This document shows, piece after piece, positions 1 through 5,618 of a stretch of 5,618 bases of DNA. The stretch spans positions 1 through 5,618 of the forward strand of contig JAOADF010000098.1 in assembly GCA_026417425.1 (NCBI GenBank). Reading direction: 5' to 3'. Position numbers and translations under genes: made by a program. How positions within the stretch are numbered: position 1 is the first letter of the stretch; every line of letters starts with the position of its first letter. Origin of the DNA: Dictyoglomaceae bacterium. GTDB taxonomy: Bacteria > Dictyoglomota > Dictyoglomia > Dictyoglomales > Dictyoglomaceae. The notes beneath the pieces were generated by a model, which saw nothing but the letters and a program-made list of their open reading frames with translations, was not told the origin of the DNA and did not search any database.

Positions 1-890
1 AAAATTGCCTTATGTTTTCTTTCCCCTCCTGCAATTCCTATTACCCTTTCCACCTTTTTTAATTGTTTTATATCTATCCCTATTACCCTTTCATTTAGTT
101 CTCCTTCTATAGGTTTTCCCTCTTTATCAAAAAAGTGTAAACATATTTCTCCTATGGCACCTTTTCTTTTTAAAAGGCTCAGCTCTTCTTCTTTGAATAT
201 GTTTCCACTTTTCTGTAATAATTGAGAGGGTTGTAAAGATCCTATTCCTGTAATAACAAGAGTTAATTCTTCAAATTTCGAAATAGTTTCTTTTATAGAA
301 GGATCATTGAGAAGTATTTTTTTTGCATCAGTAGAAGAGACTAACGCAGGTGCTGGTAGCAACAACATTTTTCCATTCAAAATCTGTGCTAATCTTTTTG
401 TTAATTGAAAGGCATGAATTTCTGCTGATGGGTCTCCTATTCCTCCAAGAATTTGGATAACTTCACAATTACTAACATTATTAAAAGGAGTCATAAAATT
501 AATTGTGTGATATAAAACTTCACTCCAACAGGCTATCCCAATAACATCATCATTTTTAATCTCAGTCTCCAGGAAAAAAGCGGCAGCTTGGGCAATGTTT
601 TGAATCGTTTGGGATTCATTTCCTAAAAAACCTCTCGTTACAACAACATCTTTAAGATTATATTTTTCTTTAAGTTTTTCTTCGAGATAAAAATAATTCT
701 CTATAGGTTTTTTTACAACAATCCGAACTATTCCCAAGTCTTGAGCTAATTTTAGTAATCTCGAAACTGTAGCTTGGGAAATACCAAGCTGTTTTGCAAT
801 ATCTGTTTGAGATATACTTTTTTCATAGTATAAAACAGCAACCTTTGTTACTAAGTTTTTAATATTTTTCTCATTTCTACTACCTCTCAT
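1..890 (-). CDS. SorC/DeoR-family sugar-responsive transcriptional regulator, C-terminus cut off by the window edge
   Basis: The minus strand is open from an ATG at 890 to the left edge, giving 296 residues. SorC proteins are usually about 310-320 residues, so only the last 15-25 are missing. Residues 10-57 form the N-terminal helix-turn-helix: SISQTDIAKQLGIS (25-38) is followed by the recognition helix QATVSRLLKLAQ (39-50). The rest is the sugar-phosphate-binding domain typical of SorC proteins: ILGGIGDPSAE (147-157), LLPAPALVSS (177-186), VITGIGS (212-218) and the near-terminal VIGIAGG (283-289). ATG 890 is the only conventional start, because an in-frame TAA lies three codons upstream and no other ATG, GTG or TTG precedes the HTH. 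It is the last gene of the sugar operon and probably controls it, with a phosphorylated pathway intermediate as inducer; that role is inferred from the family and position. Family call is secure; ligand is unknown. Confidence 0.93.
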   Translation of the reverse strand, partial: MRGSRNEKNIKNLVTKVAVLYYEKSISQTDIAKQLGISQATVSRLLKLAQDLGIVRIVVKKPIENYFYLEEKLKEKYNLKDVVVTRGFLGNESQTIQNIAQAAAFFLETEIKNDDVIGIACWSEVLYHTINFMTPFNNVSNCEVIQILGGIGDPSAEIHAFQLTKRLAQILNGKMLLLPAPALVSSTDAKKILLNDPSIKETISKFEELTLVITGIGSLQPSQLLQKSGNIFKEEELSLLKRKGAIGEICLHFFDKEGKPIEGELNERVIGIDIKQLKKVERVIGIAGGERKHKAI

Positions 891-909
891 AAAATTTTAT
901 TGTGAAAAG

Positions 910-914
910 CCTCC
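910..914 (-). promoter_or_regulatory. Shine-Dalgarno-like GGAGG unusually far from the regulator start
   Basis: A perfect GGAGG lies upstream of the SorC gene, but 19 nt separate it from the ATG at 890, against 8-9 nt for the same core in the kinase and isomerase genes. No ATG, GTG or TTG exists at normal spacing in any frame, and the regulator's own frame has a TAA between the two. The site is either a poor ribosome binding site giving low regulator synthesis, or it works only when the AT-only palindrome between it and the ATG folds. The sequence is seen; the function is inferred. Confidence 0.4.
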
Positions 915-933
915 AATTTATGATTTTGATAAA

Positions 934-942
934 ATTATAACA
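934..942 (-). promoter_or_regulatory. Candidate extended -10 promoter for the SorC regulator
   Basis: The minus strand reads TGTTATAAT here, a full match to the extended -10 consensus TGnTATAAT. It sits just after the isomerase stop codon and about 45 nt ahead of the regulator ATG. Transcription would start near 927 and leave a short leader carrying the GGAGG. There is no good -35 at 16-18 nt; TTGGCA exists but at a 14-nt spacing. Extended -10 promoters can work without a -35. TATAAT-like strings are common in AT-rich DNA, so the position and the TG extension are the main support. Confidence 0.45.
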
Positions 943-946
943 CAAA

Positions 947-2350
947 TTATTTATGCCAATATACATCAATATTCATATAATTTAATAGAGCTTCATAAAT
1001 AATCCTTGCGGAAAGAGATCTATTTATAGCTGTATGATGCTCAAATCCATTTTTGCAAATATAATATAAAAGATTTTGTAAATTCTGAACCCTTACAACT
1101 CCAGGAGCTCCAAAGGTATTTAAAGAATCAGCAGTTATATCTCCTTCCCCAACATAAGCCTTTAATTTTCCTTCTAGGTCATCACTGGTTATTCGTGCAA
1201 AGGTGAAAGGTCCTTCCTTTACCCTTCCCTCACATGCTCCATATGCATTTTCAAAACCTACAGTTTGCCCAATTATTTCACCATATTTTACTTCTTTTAT
1301 ATCTAAAATAGATTTAGGTAAATTACCACAATGGAATATTACACATTTATCCTCCTCATATCCATAGTTGTTATTCCAATCAACCAATGCGGATGGAGTT
1401 CCAGAAGCAAGCTGTAGTATATACATAGAAAGAACCCCAGTAATATCTACTTCACATGCGGATGGGATAAGTTTATCACTTAATATGCTCATAACCAAAC
1501 AAGGCATTATACCTAAATTATATTCTAAGGATGTCCAACATTGAACCGCGATAGCTTTTATGTCATTTTCTCTTATCCAATCCTCTACTACCAGATAAAA
1601 TTTTGCTAACACTTCTAATTTTTCCATGGGAACTTTACTTACATTAGCATAATTCCTTATCTCTTCAATTTTTTCTTTCACTTTAACATCTTTCGAAGAA
1701 ATTTTATTAATCTTTAAAATAATCTCAGAAAGATCAATAGTTTCCGTAGATATACCATAGGATTCTAATATTTTTTCCGAATATCTAACAGTATTAAAAG
1801 CAGTAGGTCTTGCTCCTATAGCTCCTAGTCTTAAATTTTTTAAACCCTTAACTACTTTACATACTCCTGCGAACCATTCTAAATCCTTTTTAAAGCTTTC
1901 CTCTTCTGGATCTACGGTATGAAGAGTTGTCAGAGAGAAAGGGATTTTATACTGAATTAAATTATTACATACTGATATTTTACCACAAAATGAATCTCCT
2001 CTATTAGAAAGATCCAAGCGAGACAAGTCATCTCTAAAAGCTTGAACAAGAATAGGAACTTGAAGTCCACTAAGTCTTATACTATTGGCAACTCCTTTTT
2101 CATCACCAAAATTAGGTAATGACACAATTATTCCATCTATTTTATCCTTATTCTTTTTAAACAATTCTGCACATTTTTTTGCATCTTCCCAGGTTTCTAC
2201 AGATCCAAATTTGGTATCCTCTGAAGATAAGCATATAACTTCATATCCCTTCTCTTTTAAAACTTTAATCATCCTTTCACGACCTTCTTTGGCTAACCTA
2301 TCAGGGAAAAAGCCTCTATTCCCAATAATCAATCCAAAGGTTAAAGACAT
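947..2350 (-). CDS. L-fucose isomerase-like (COG2407) aldose-ketose isomerase
   Basis: This 467-residue protein very likely interconverts an aldose and a ketose in the cytoplasm with a divalent metal. It opens with FGLIIGNRGFFP (5-16) and carries the conserved blocks GDSFCGKISVCNN (118-130), GARPTAFNTVRYSEK (179-193) and DWNNNYG (324-330). Likely metal ligands are E300 in SACEVD, D324 in LVDWNNN, and a late histidine, H438 or H439 in FEHH. The 24-residue gap from E300 to D324 equals that between E337 and D361 of E. coli FucI. H340 in FHCGN is also conserved-looking. At 467 residues it is much shorter than true FucI (about 590), so it is a separate subfamily and should not be named fucI. Its ATG follows GAGGAGG by 9 nt, and the kinase stop is 27 nt upstream. 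Next to a kinase and a dedicated transketolase it probably makes the ketose that the kinase phosphorylates; D-apiose is the favoured but unproven substrate. Confidence 0.87.
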   Translation of the reverse strand: MSLTFGLIIGNRGFFPDRLAKEGRERMIKVLKEKGYEVICLSSEDTKFGSVETWEDAKKCAELFKKNKDKIDGIIVSLPNFGDEKGVANSIRLSGLQVPILVQAFRDDLSRLDLSNRGDSFCGKISVCNNLIQYKIPFSLTTLHTVDPEEESFKKDLEWFAGVCKVVKGLKNLRLGAIGARPTAFNTVRYSEKILESYGISTETIDLSEIILKINKISSKDVKVKEKIEEIRNYANVSKVPMEKLEVLAKFYLVVEDWIRENDIKAIAVQCWTSLEYNLGIMPCLVMSILSDKLIPSACEVDITGVLSMYILQLASGTPSALVDWNNNYGYEEDKCVIFHCGNLPKSILDIKEVKYGEIIGQTVGFENAYGACEGRVKEGPFTFARITSDDLEGKLKAYVGEGDITADSLNTFGAPGVVRVQNLQNLLYYICKNGFEHHTAINRSLSARIIYEALLNYMNIDVYWHK

Positions 2351-2359
2351 AAGCTAATA

Positions 2360-2366
2360 CCTCCTC
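2360..2366 (-). promoter_or_regulatory. Strong ribosome binding site of the isomerase gene
   Basis: GAGGAGG lies 9 nt before the isomerase ATG inside the 27-nt kinase-isomerase gap. It fixes the start codon and shows that this gene has its own initiation within the polycistronic message. No hairpin or terminator interrupts the gap. Confidence 0.8.
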
Positions 2367-2377
2367 GATTTATTTTT

Positions 2378-3868
2378 TTAAACAAGAACTTTTTTAACAG
2401 CATCTTTCCACTCTTTATATCTTTTTTCTCTTTCCTCTATTGAAATTTGAGGATAATAAATCTCTTGAATCTTTTCCCTTATCAACTTAGATATCTCTTT
2501 AATATCCTTAAAAATACCCAATCCTAAACCACCTATCACAAAGGAACCAAAAGAGGACATATCTTCATAAAAGGCTTTATAGACAGGTATACCTAAAATA
2601 TCTGCCTGAAATTGCATTAAAAATTTATTCTTAGTAGCTCCACCATCAGCCCTTATCTCCTTTAGAGTTTTTCCTGAGGACTTTTCAAATACCTCTAATA
2701 CATCTTTTATTTGAAAGGCAATGGATTCAACTCCTGCCCTAATAATATGATCTTTTGTAGTCTTAAAAGTTAATCCAGTAATTATTCCTTTTGCATTACT
2801 ATTCCAGTAGGGAGCACCTAATCCACTAAAGGCAGGAACAATATACACTCCTTCATTATCCTTTAAAGAAAAACAAATTTCTTCTATTTCCTCCATATTT
2901 TGAATAATACCTAAATTATCTTTCAACCATTTTATCGTTGCCCCTGTGGAATGCACATTTCCTTCAAAAATATAAATTATGTTGTCATTTATTCCCCATC
3001 CTATAGAGGTTACAATTCCTTGGGGAGGTAGAATAAATTTATCACCAATATTCATAGCTATAGAAGATCCTGTGCCATAAGTGACCTTTGACATACCTTC
3101 TTCGAAACAACCTTCTCCAAATAAAGCGGATTGAGAATCTCCAATTATGCCACTAATAGGTATTTCAAAATTTAAAATTCCATCACAATTGGTATAACCA
3201 AAAATACTATTAGAAGATAATACTTGAGGAAGAGAAGATTTAGGAATATTAAATATTTCAAGAATATCTTCATCCCATTTAAGATTATCTATATTAAATA
3301 ATAGAGTTCTTGAAGCATTTGAAAAATCTGTTGCATGTACCTTTCCTTTAGTTAACTTCCAAATCAACCAACAATCAATAGTTCCCAAGAGAATATCATT
3401 CCTTTTACAGGATATATTATCAAGAATCCATTTTATCTTACTTGCTGAAAAATAAGGATCTAAGATTAGACCTGTCTTTCTCTTTATTTCTTCTTCTATA
3501 CCTCTATTTTTTAACTCTTCACATATTTCTTTTCCTCTGATGCATTGCCAAACAATAGCATTATAAACTGGTTTACCTGTTTTCCTATCCCATACTACTA
3601 CTGTCTCTCTTTGATTAGTAATGGTTAAGCCTATAATATTCTTAGTATTATTACCTTCTATCTGAGTAATAAGATTTTTTATTACCTCCAAGGTATTTAT
3701 ATAGATTTCTTCTGGATCATGTTCTACCCACCCAGGTTTTGGATAATATTGTTTATGAGAGATAGAATTTTCTGCATAAATTTCTCCCTTTGTATTATAA
3801 AGAATTCCCTTTGTGGCTGAGGTACTTTGGTCGATACTAATAATATATTCTTCATTAGAAACAGACAT
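2378..3868 (-). CDS. FGGY-family carbohydrate kinase, GlpK-like, probably a ketose kinase and not a glycerol kinase
   Basis: This 496-residue protein is full length for the FGGY family and should transfer phosphate from ATP to a sugar alcohol or ketose. The N-terminal phosphate loop is SIDQSTSATKG (11-21). GlpK-like blocks follow: PGWVEHDPEEIY (45-56), TNQRET (84-89), AIVWQC (104-109), DPYFSASK (137-144), NASRTLL (184-190), GLGAPYW (349-355) and ADGGATKN (407-414). The catalytic base is D244 in GIIGDSQ. R87, E88, W107 and Y139 match GlpK substrate-pocket residues. Two others do not: S245 replaces the Gln after the catalytic Asp, and S269 replaces the Phe of GTGCF. E235 stands where E. coli GlpK has the Arg of its fructose-bisphosphate site. 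These changes and the transketolase neighbours point to a ketose such as apulose (AptK-type). GAGGTGA ends 8 nt before the ATG and overlaps the stop codon of the gene ahead. Family is certain, substrate is inferred. Confidence 0.9.
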   Translation of the reverse strand: MSVSNEEYIISIDQSTSATKGILYNTKGEIYAENSISHKQYYPKPGWVEHDPEEIYINTLEVIKNLITQIEGNNTKNIIGLTITNQRETVVVWDRKTGKPVYNAIVWQCIRGKEICEELKNRGIEEEIKRKTGLILDPYFSASKIKWILDNISCKRNDILLGTIDCWLIWKLTKGKVHATDFSNASRTLLFNIDNLKWDEDILEIFNIPKSSLPQVLSSNSIFGYTNCDGILNFEIPISGIIGDSQSALFGEGCFEEGMSKVTYGTGSSIAMNIGDKFILPPQGIVTSIGWGINDNIIYIFEGNVHSTGATIKWLKDNLGIIQNMEEIEEICFSLKDNEGVYIVPAFSGLGAPYWNSNAKGIITGLTFKTTKDHIIRAGVESIAFQIKDVLEVFEKSSGKTLKEIRADGGATKNKFLMQFQADILGIPVYKAFYEDMSSFGSFVIGGLGLGIFKDIKEISKLIREKIQEIYYPQISIEEREKRYKEWKDAVKKVLV

Positions 3869-3876
3869 TAATTAAT

Positions 3877-3883
3877 TCACCTC
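3877..3883 (-). promoter_or_regulatory. Ribosome binding site of the kinase gene, overlapping the transketolase stop
   Basis: GAGGTGA lies 8 nt before the kinase ATG and shares two bases with the TGA stop of the transketolase C-terminal subunit. The layout suggests translational coupling and supports ATG 3868 as the start. Confidence 0.75.
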
Positions 3884-4826
3884 ACTTGAATTCCTTTAAA
3901 AAATTAATTACTGTTTGGGCAAGTTTATTAGGTGTCATCCCATAATAATCAAAAATTTGATTTGAATTTCCAGAGATAGGAAATTCATCTGGAATTCCAA
4001 TGATCTTTATAGGGATAGGATAATGATGACTTAAAAACTCTGCAATACTACTCCCTAAACCTCCATATATAGAATGTTCCTCTACTACTACGATTTTTCC
4101 AATTTCCTTTGCCATTCTCATAATTATTTCCTTATCTAAAGGTTTAACAGTAGGCATATCAATCACTGTTGCTGATATATTATTTTCTTTTAATAATTTT
4201 GCGGTCTCTATACAGTAATATGTAGTTTCTCCCGTACCTATAATTGCCACATCCTTACCCTCAAGAAGTAGGTTCCCTTTCCCAATTTCAAATCTAACAT
4301 TACTCTCGTCATAAACCCTTGGGACAGGATTTCTTCCCATTCTTACATATACTGGCCCTTTGTAGTTTACTAATTCCTTTACAATTAATCTTGTAATATA
4401 TATATCCGTAGGTAAAATTACTAACATTTTGGGAAAAGTCCTCATTATAGCTATATCATTTATTGCATGATGAGTATATCCTAAAGGACCATAACTTACC
4501 CCTCCACTTACTCCTATAAGTTTTACATTAGAATGTGAATAAACAATATCTACTTTTATCTGATCTACACATCGGGAACTCAAAAAGCATGCAGGGATAA
4601 AAACAAAAGGTTTTTTGCCTATTTTAGAAAGCCCAGCGGATATTCCAATAGCATTTTGCTCCGCTATACCAATCTCTATAAATTGATCGGGTAAATTATC
4701 TGCAAAATTGTCCACAGAAGCAGAAAATCTTGCATCGGTTGTTAATACTATTATATCCTTATCCTTTTTTGCATATTCTAATAAAGTATCAGAGAATATT
4801 TTTCTACAGGGAACTGGGTTATTCAT
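3882..4826 (-). CDS. Transketolase C-terminal subunit, apulose-4-phosphate transketolase (AptB)-like
   Basis: This 314-residue protein matches the Pyr-domain plus C-terminal-domain half of split transketolases. It pairs with the N-terminal subunit so that TPP binds at their interface. The catalytic Glu that activates the cofactor is E56 in IEIGIAEQN (50-58). SRCVDQIKVD (84-93), the THH motif (118-120), DIAIMR (124-129) and YVRMGRNP (160-167) follow, with R165 matching the substrate-phosphate Arg of TktA. GKDVAIIGTGE (190-200) opens the C-terminal domain. Against ordinary transketolase, L115 stands at the Asp that contacts the acceptor C2-hydroxyl (E. coli D469) and S107 at the phosphate-contacting His (H461), by eye alignment. 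The segment GVSGGVSYGPLGYTHH (105-120) resembles, from memory, AptB-type sequences. It is therefore probably a catabolic transketolase for an unusual ketose phosphate and not the pentose-phosphate enzyme. Its ATG overlaps the previous stop (ATGA), with GAGGTGA just upstream, so translation is likely coupled. Confidence 0.9.
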   Translation of the reverse strand: MNNPVPCRKIFSDTLLEYAKKDKDIIVLTTDARFSASVDNFADNLPDQFIEIGIAEQNAIGISAGLSKIGKKPFVFIPACFLSSRCVDQIKVDIVYSHSNVKLIGVSGGVSYGPLGYTHHAINDIAIMRTFPKMLVILPTDIYITRLIVKELVNYKGPVYVRMGRNPVPRVYDESNVRFEIGKGNLLLEGKDVAIIGTGETTYYCIETAKLLKENNISATVIDMPTVKPLDKEIIMRMAKEIGKIVVVEEHSIYGGLGSSIAEFLSHHYPIPIKIIGIPDEFPISGNSNQIFDYYGMTPNKLAQTVINFLKEFK

Positions 4827-5618
4827 CTCTTCACCTCTAATTTTTCGCTTAACTCCTCAATTGCCCTTTCAAATTGTTCCTTACTAAGAATTCCATGATG
4901 CCATTTATAATTATTTTCAATGAAACTTATTCCTTTTCCTTTTATAGTATGAGCTATAATTAAATGAGGTTTCTTATTTAACTCTATTGAAGATAAAACA
5001 TTTATAATTTCTTCAATATTATGACCATCTACCTCTTTTATTTCCCACCCAAAAGCTTCCCATCTTTCTTTTAATGGTTCCAATTTTATTACCTTTTCTG
5101 TATCTCCTGCAATTTGTAGTCGATTCCTATCAATAATTCCTATTAAATTATCTAAATTATAAGTAGAGGCAAACATTACAGATTCCCATATAGAACCTTC
5201 TTGTAATTCTCCATCTCCCATAAGCACATATACTCTTCCATCGATTCTATCTCTTTTAAAACCTAAAGCCATGCCACAACCAATAGCTAATCCATGTCCT
5301 AAAGATCCTGTTGCTATTTCAATCCCAGGAACATCAGTAGAAGGATGTCCAATTAGTTTTGTCCCAAATTGACAATAACTATCTAATAGTTCATTTGGAA
5401 AATATCCTTTATCTGCCAATATTGCATAATAGGCTTCCACACTATGTCCTTTGCTTAAAATAAATTTATCTTCAGGTTTAAGTACTTTATAAAATAGAGC
5501 TACAAGAATATCAGTACAAGATAATGAACCTCCTATATGCCCACTTTTTGCTTTATAAATCATTTTCACTATTTGTAGTCTTATCTCAATACTTTTCTTA
5601 TGTAAAAACTCTAAATCT
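4823..5618 (-). CDS. Transketolase N-terminal (TPP diphosphate-binding) subunit, 5' end outside the window
   Basis: The frame stays open to the right edge and encodes at least 264 residues. Stand-alone N-terminal transketolase subunits are about 270-280, so the start lies only a few codons beyond 5618. The visible N-terminal helix (IEIRLQIVKMIYKAKSGH) is family-typical, so the GTG at 5569 inside it is not the start. Counting from the first full codon in the window, motifs are GHIGGS (26-31), SKGH (55-58), GHPS (91-94), TGSLGHG (103-109), GDGELQEG (134-141), the asparagine N165 in DRN, KGKG (226-229) and WHHG (239-242). GDG with N165 is the magnesium-TPP diphosphate motif, and E140 and the histidines match cofactor and substrate residues of TktA. 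It forms the active enzyme with the downstream gene and overlaps it by 4 nt. The role assigned to the pair, cleaving apulose 4-phosphate (AptA-like), is inferred from the operon. Confidence 0.92.
   Translation of the reverse strand, partial: DLEFLHKKSIEIRLQIVKMIYKAKSGHIGGSLSCTDILVALFYKVLKPEDKFILSKGHSVEAYYAILADKGYFPNELLDSYCQFGTKLIGHPSTDVPGIEIATGSLGHGLAIGCGMALGFKRDRIDGRVYVLMGDGELQEGSIWESVMFASTYNLDNLIGIIDRNRLQIAGDTEKVIKLEPLKERWEAFGWEIKEVDGHNIEEIINVLSSIELNKKPHLIIAHTIKGKGISFIENNYKWHHGILSKEQFERAIEELSEKLEVKR

Noticed and set aside
37..92. Exact 14-bp direct repeat (CCTATTACCCTTTC at 37-50 and 79-92)
   Set aside because: The two copies are 42 bp apart in frame and encode ERVIGI twice in the regulator. 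Both motifs fit the usual C-terminal pattern of SorC proteins, so protein constraint explains the repeat better than a mobile or regulatory element.
851..874. A 7-codon out-of-frame ORF (ATG at 874) preceded by AGAGG inside the start of the regulator gene
   Set aside because: It lies wholly within the regulator coding region and is too short to distinguish from chance; there is no sign of an attenuator or coupled leader.
891..946. Rho-independent terminator after the isomerase gene
   Set aside because: The gap has only AT inverted repeats with 5-6 base arms and no GC-rich stem followed by a U tract, so read-through into the regulator is likely.
2085..2357. A 90-codon plus-strand open frame
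   Set aside because: It lies antisense to the N-terminal part of the clearly real isomerase gene, has no recognisable domain and a low-complexity Ser/Phe/Leu-rich product; a shadow of the opposite strand.
5567..5569. GTG as the start of the transketolase N-terminal subunit
   Set aside because: It falls inside the conserved first helix, and 16 further in-frame codons with family-typical sequence run to the window edge, so the true start is outside.
3882..5618. Reading the pair as housekeeping transketolase or 1-deoxyxylulose-5-phosphate synthase
   Set aside because: Split subunits, operon partners and the changed acceptor-site residues argue for a dedicated catabolic enzyme; DXS is a single chain of about 620 residues with a different context.
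947..5618. Sulfoquinovose breakdown by a sulfo-transketolase route
   Set aside because: That route also uses a split transketolase, but the window has no sulfolactaldehyde enzyme or sulfonate exporter, and an FGGY kinase has no obvious place in it.

Overview
The window is AT-rich (roughly a third G+C by eye). Its proteins are rich in Lys, Ile and Glu and favour AGA and ATA codons. This suits a low-GC, possibly thermophilic, plant-sugar-fermenting bacterium such as Dictyoglomus, Caldicellulosiruptor or a related Firmicute or Thermotoga-like lineage. The organism is a guess from composition and gene style, not an identification.

All five genes lie on the minus strand and are packed like one operon, so transcription runs from high to low coordinates. 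In transcript order they are: a transketolase N-terminal (TPP-binding) subunit that runs off the right edge (4823-5618); a transketolase C-terminal subunit overlapping it by 4 nt (3882-4826); a GlpK-like FGGY carbohydrate kinase 13 nt later (2378-3868); an L-fucose-isomerase-like (COG2407) aldose-ketose isomerase 27 nt later (947-2350); and a SorC/DeoR-type sugar-responsive regulator 56 nt later that runs off the left edge (1-890). The regulator has a candidate promoter of its own, an extended -10, in the 56-nt gap. No gene-free stretch exceeds 60 bases, and I see no RNA gene, mobile element, CRISPR array or rho-independent terminator.

The genes make sense together as a catabolic route: aldose to ketose (isomerase), ketose to ketose phosphate (kinase), then cleavage and transfer of a two-carbon unit by a dedicated split transketolase. 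The closest established precedent I know is the D-apiose transketolase pathway (apiose, apulose, apulose 4-phosphate, then DHAP plus xylulose 5-phosphate). Three points support a non-standard sugar. The transketolase C subunit has Leu at the position of the Asp that reads the acceptor C2-hydroxyl in ordinary transketolases. The kinase has lost glycerol-pocket residues of GlpK. The isomerase keeps the FucI metal ligands but belongs to a distinct 460-470 residue subfamily. The substrate remains an inference.
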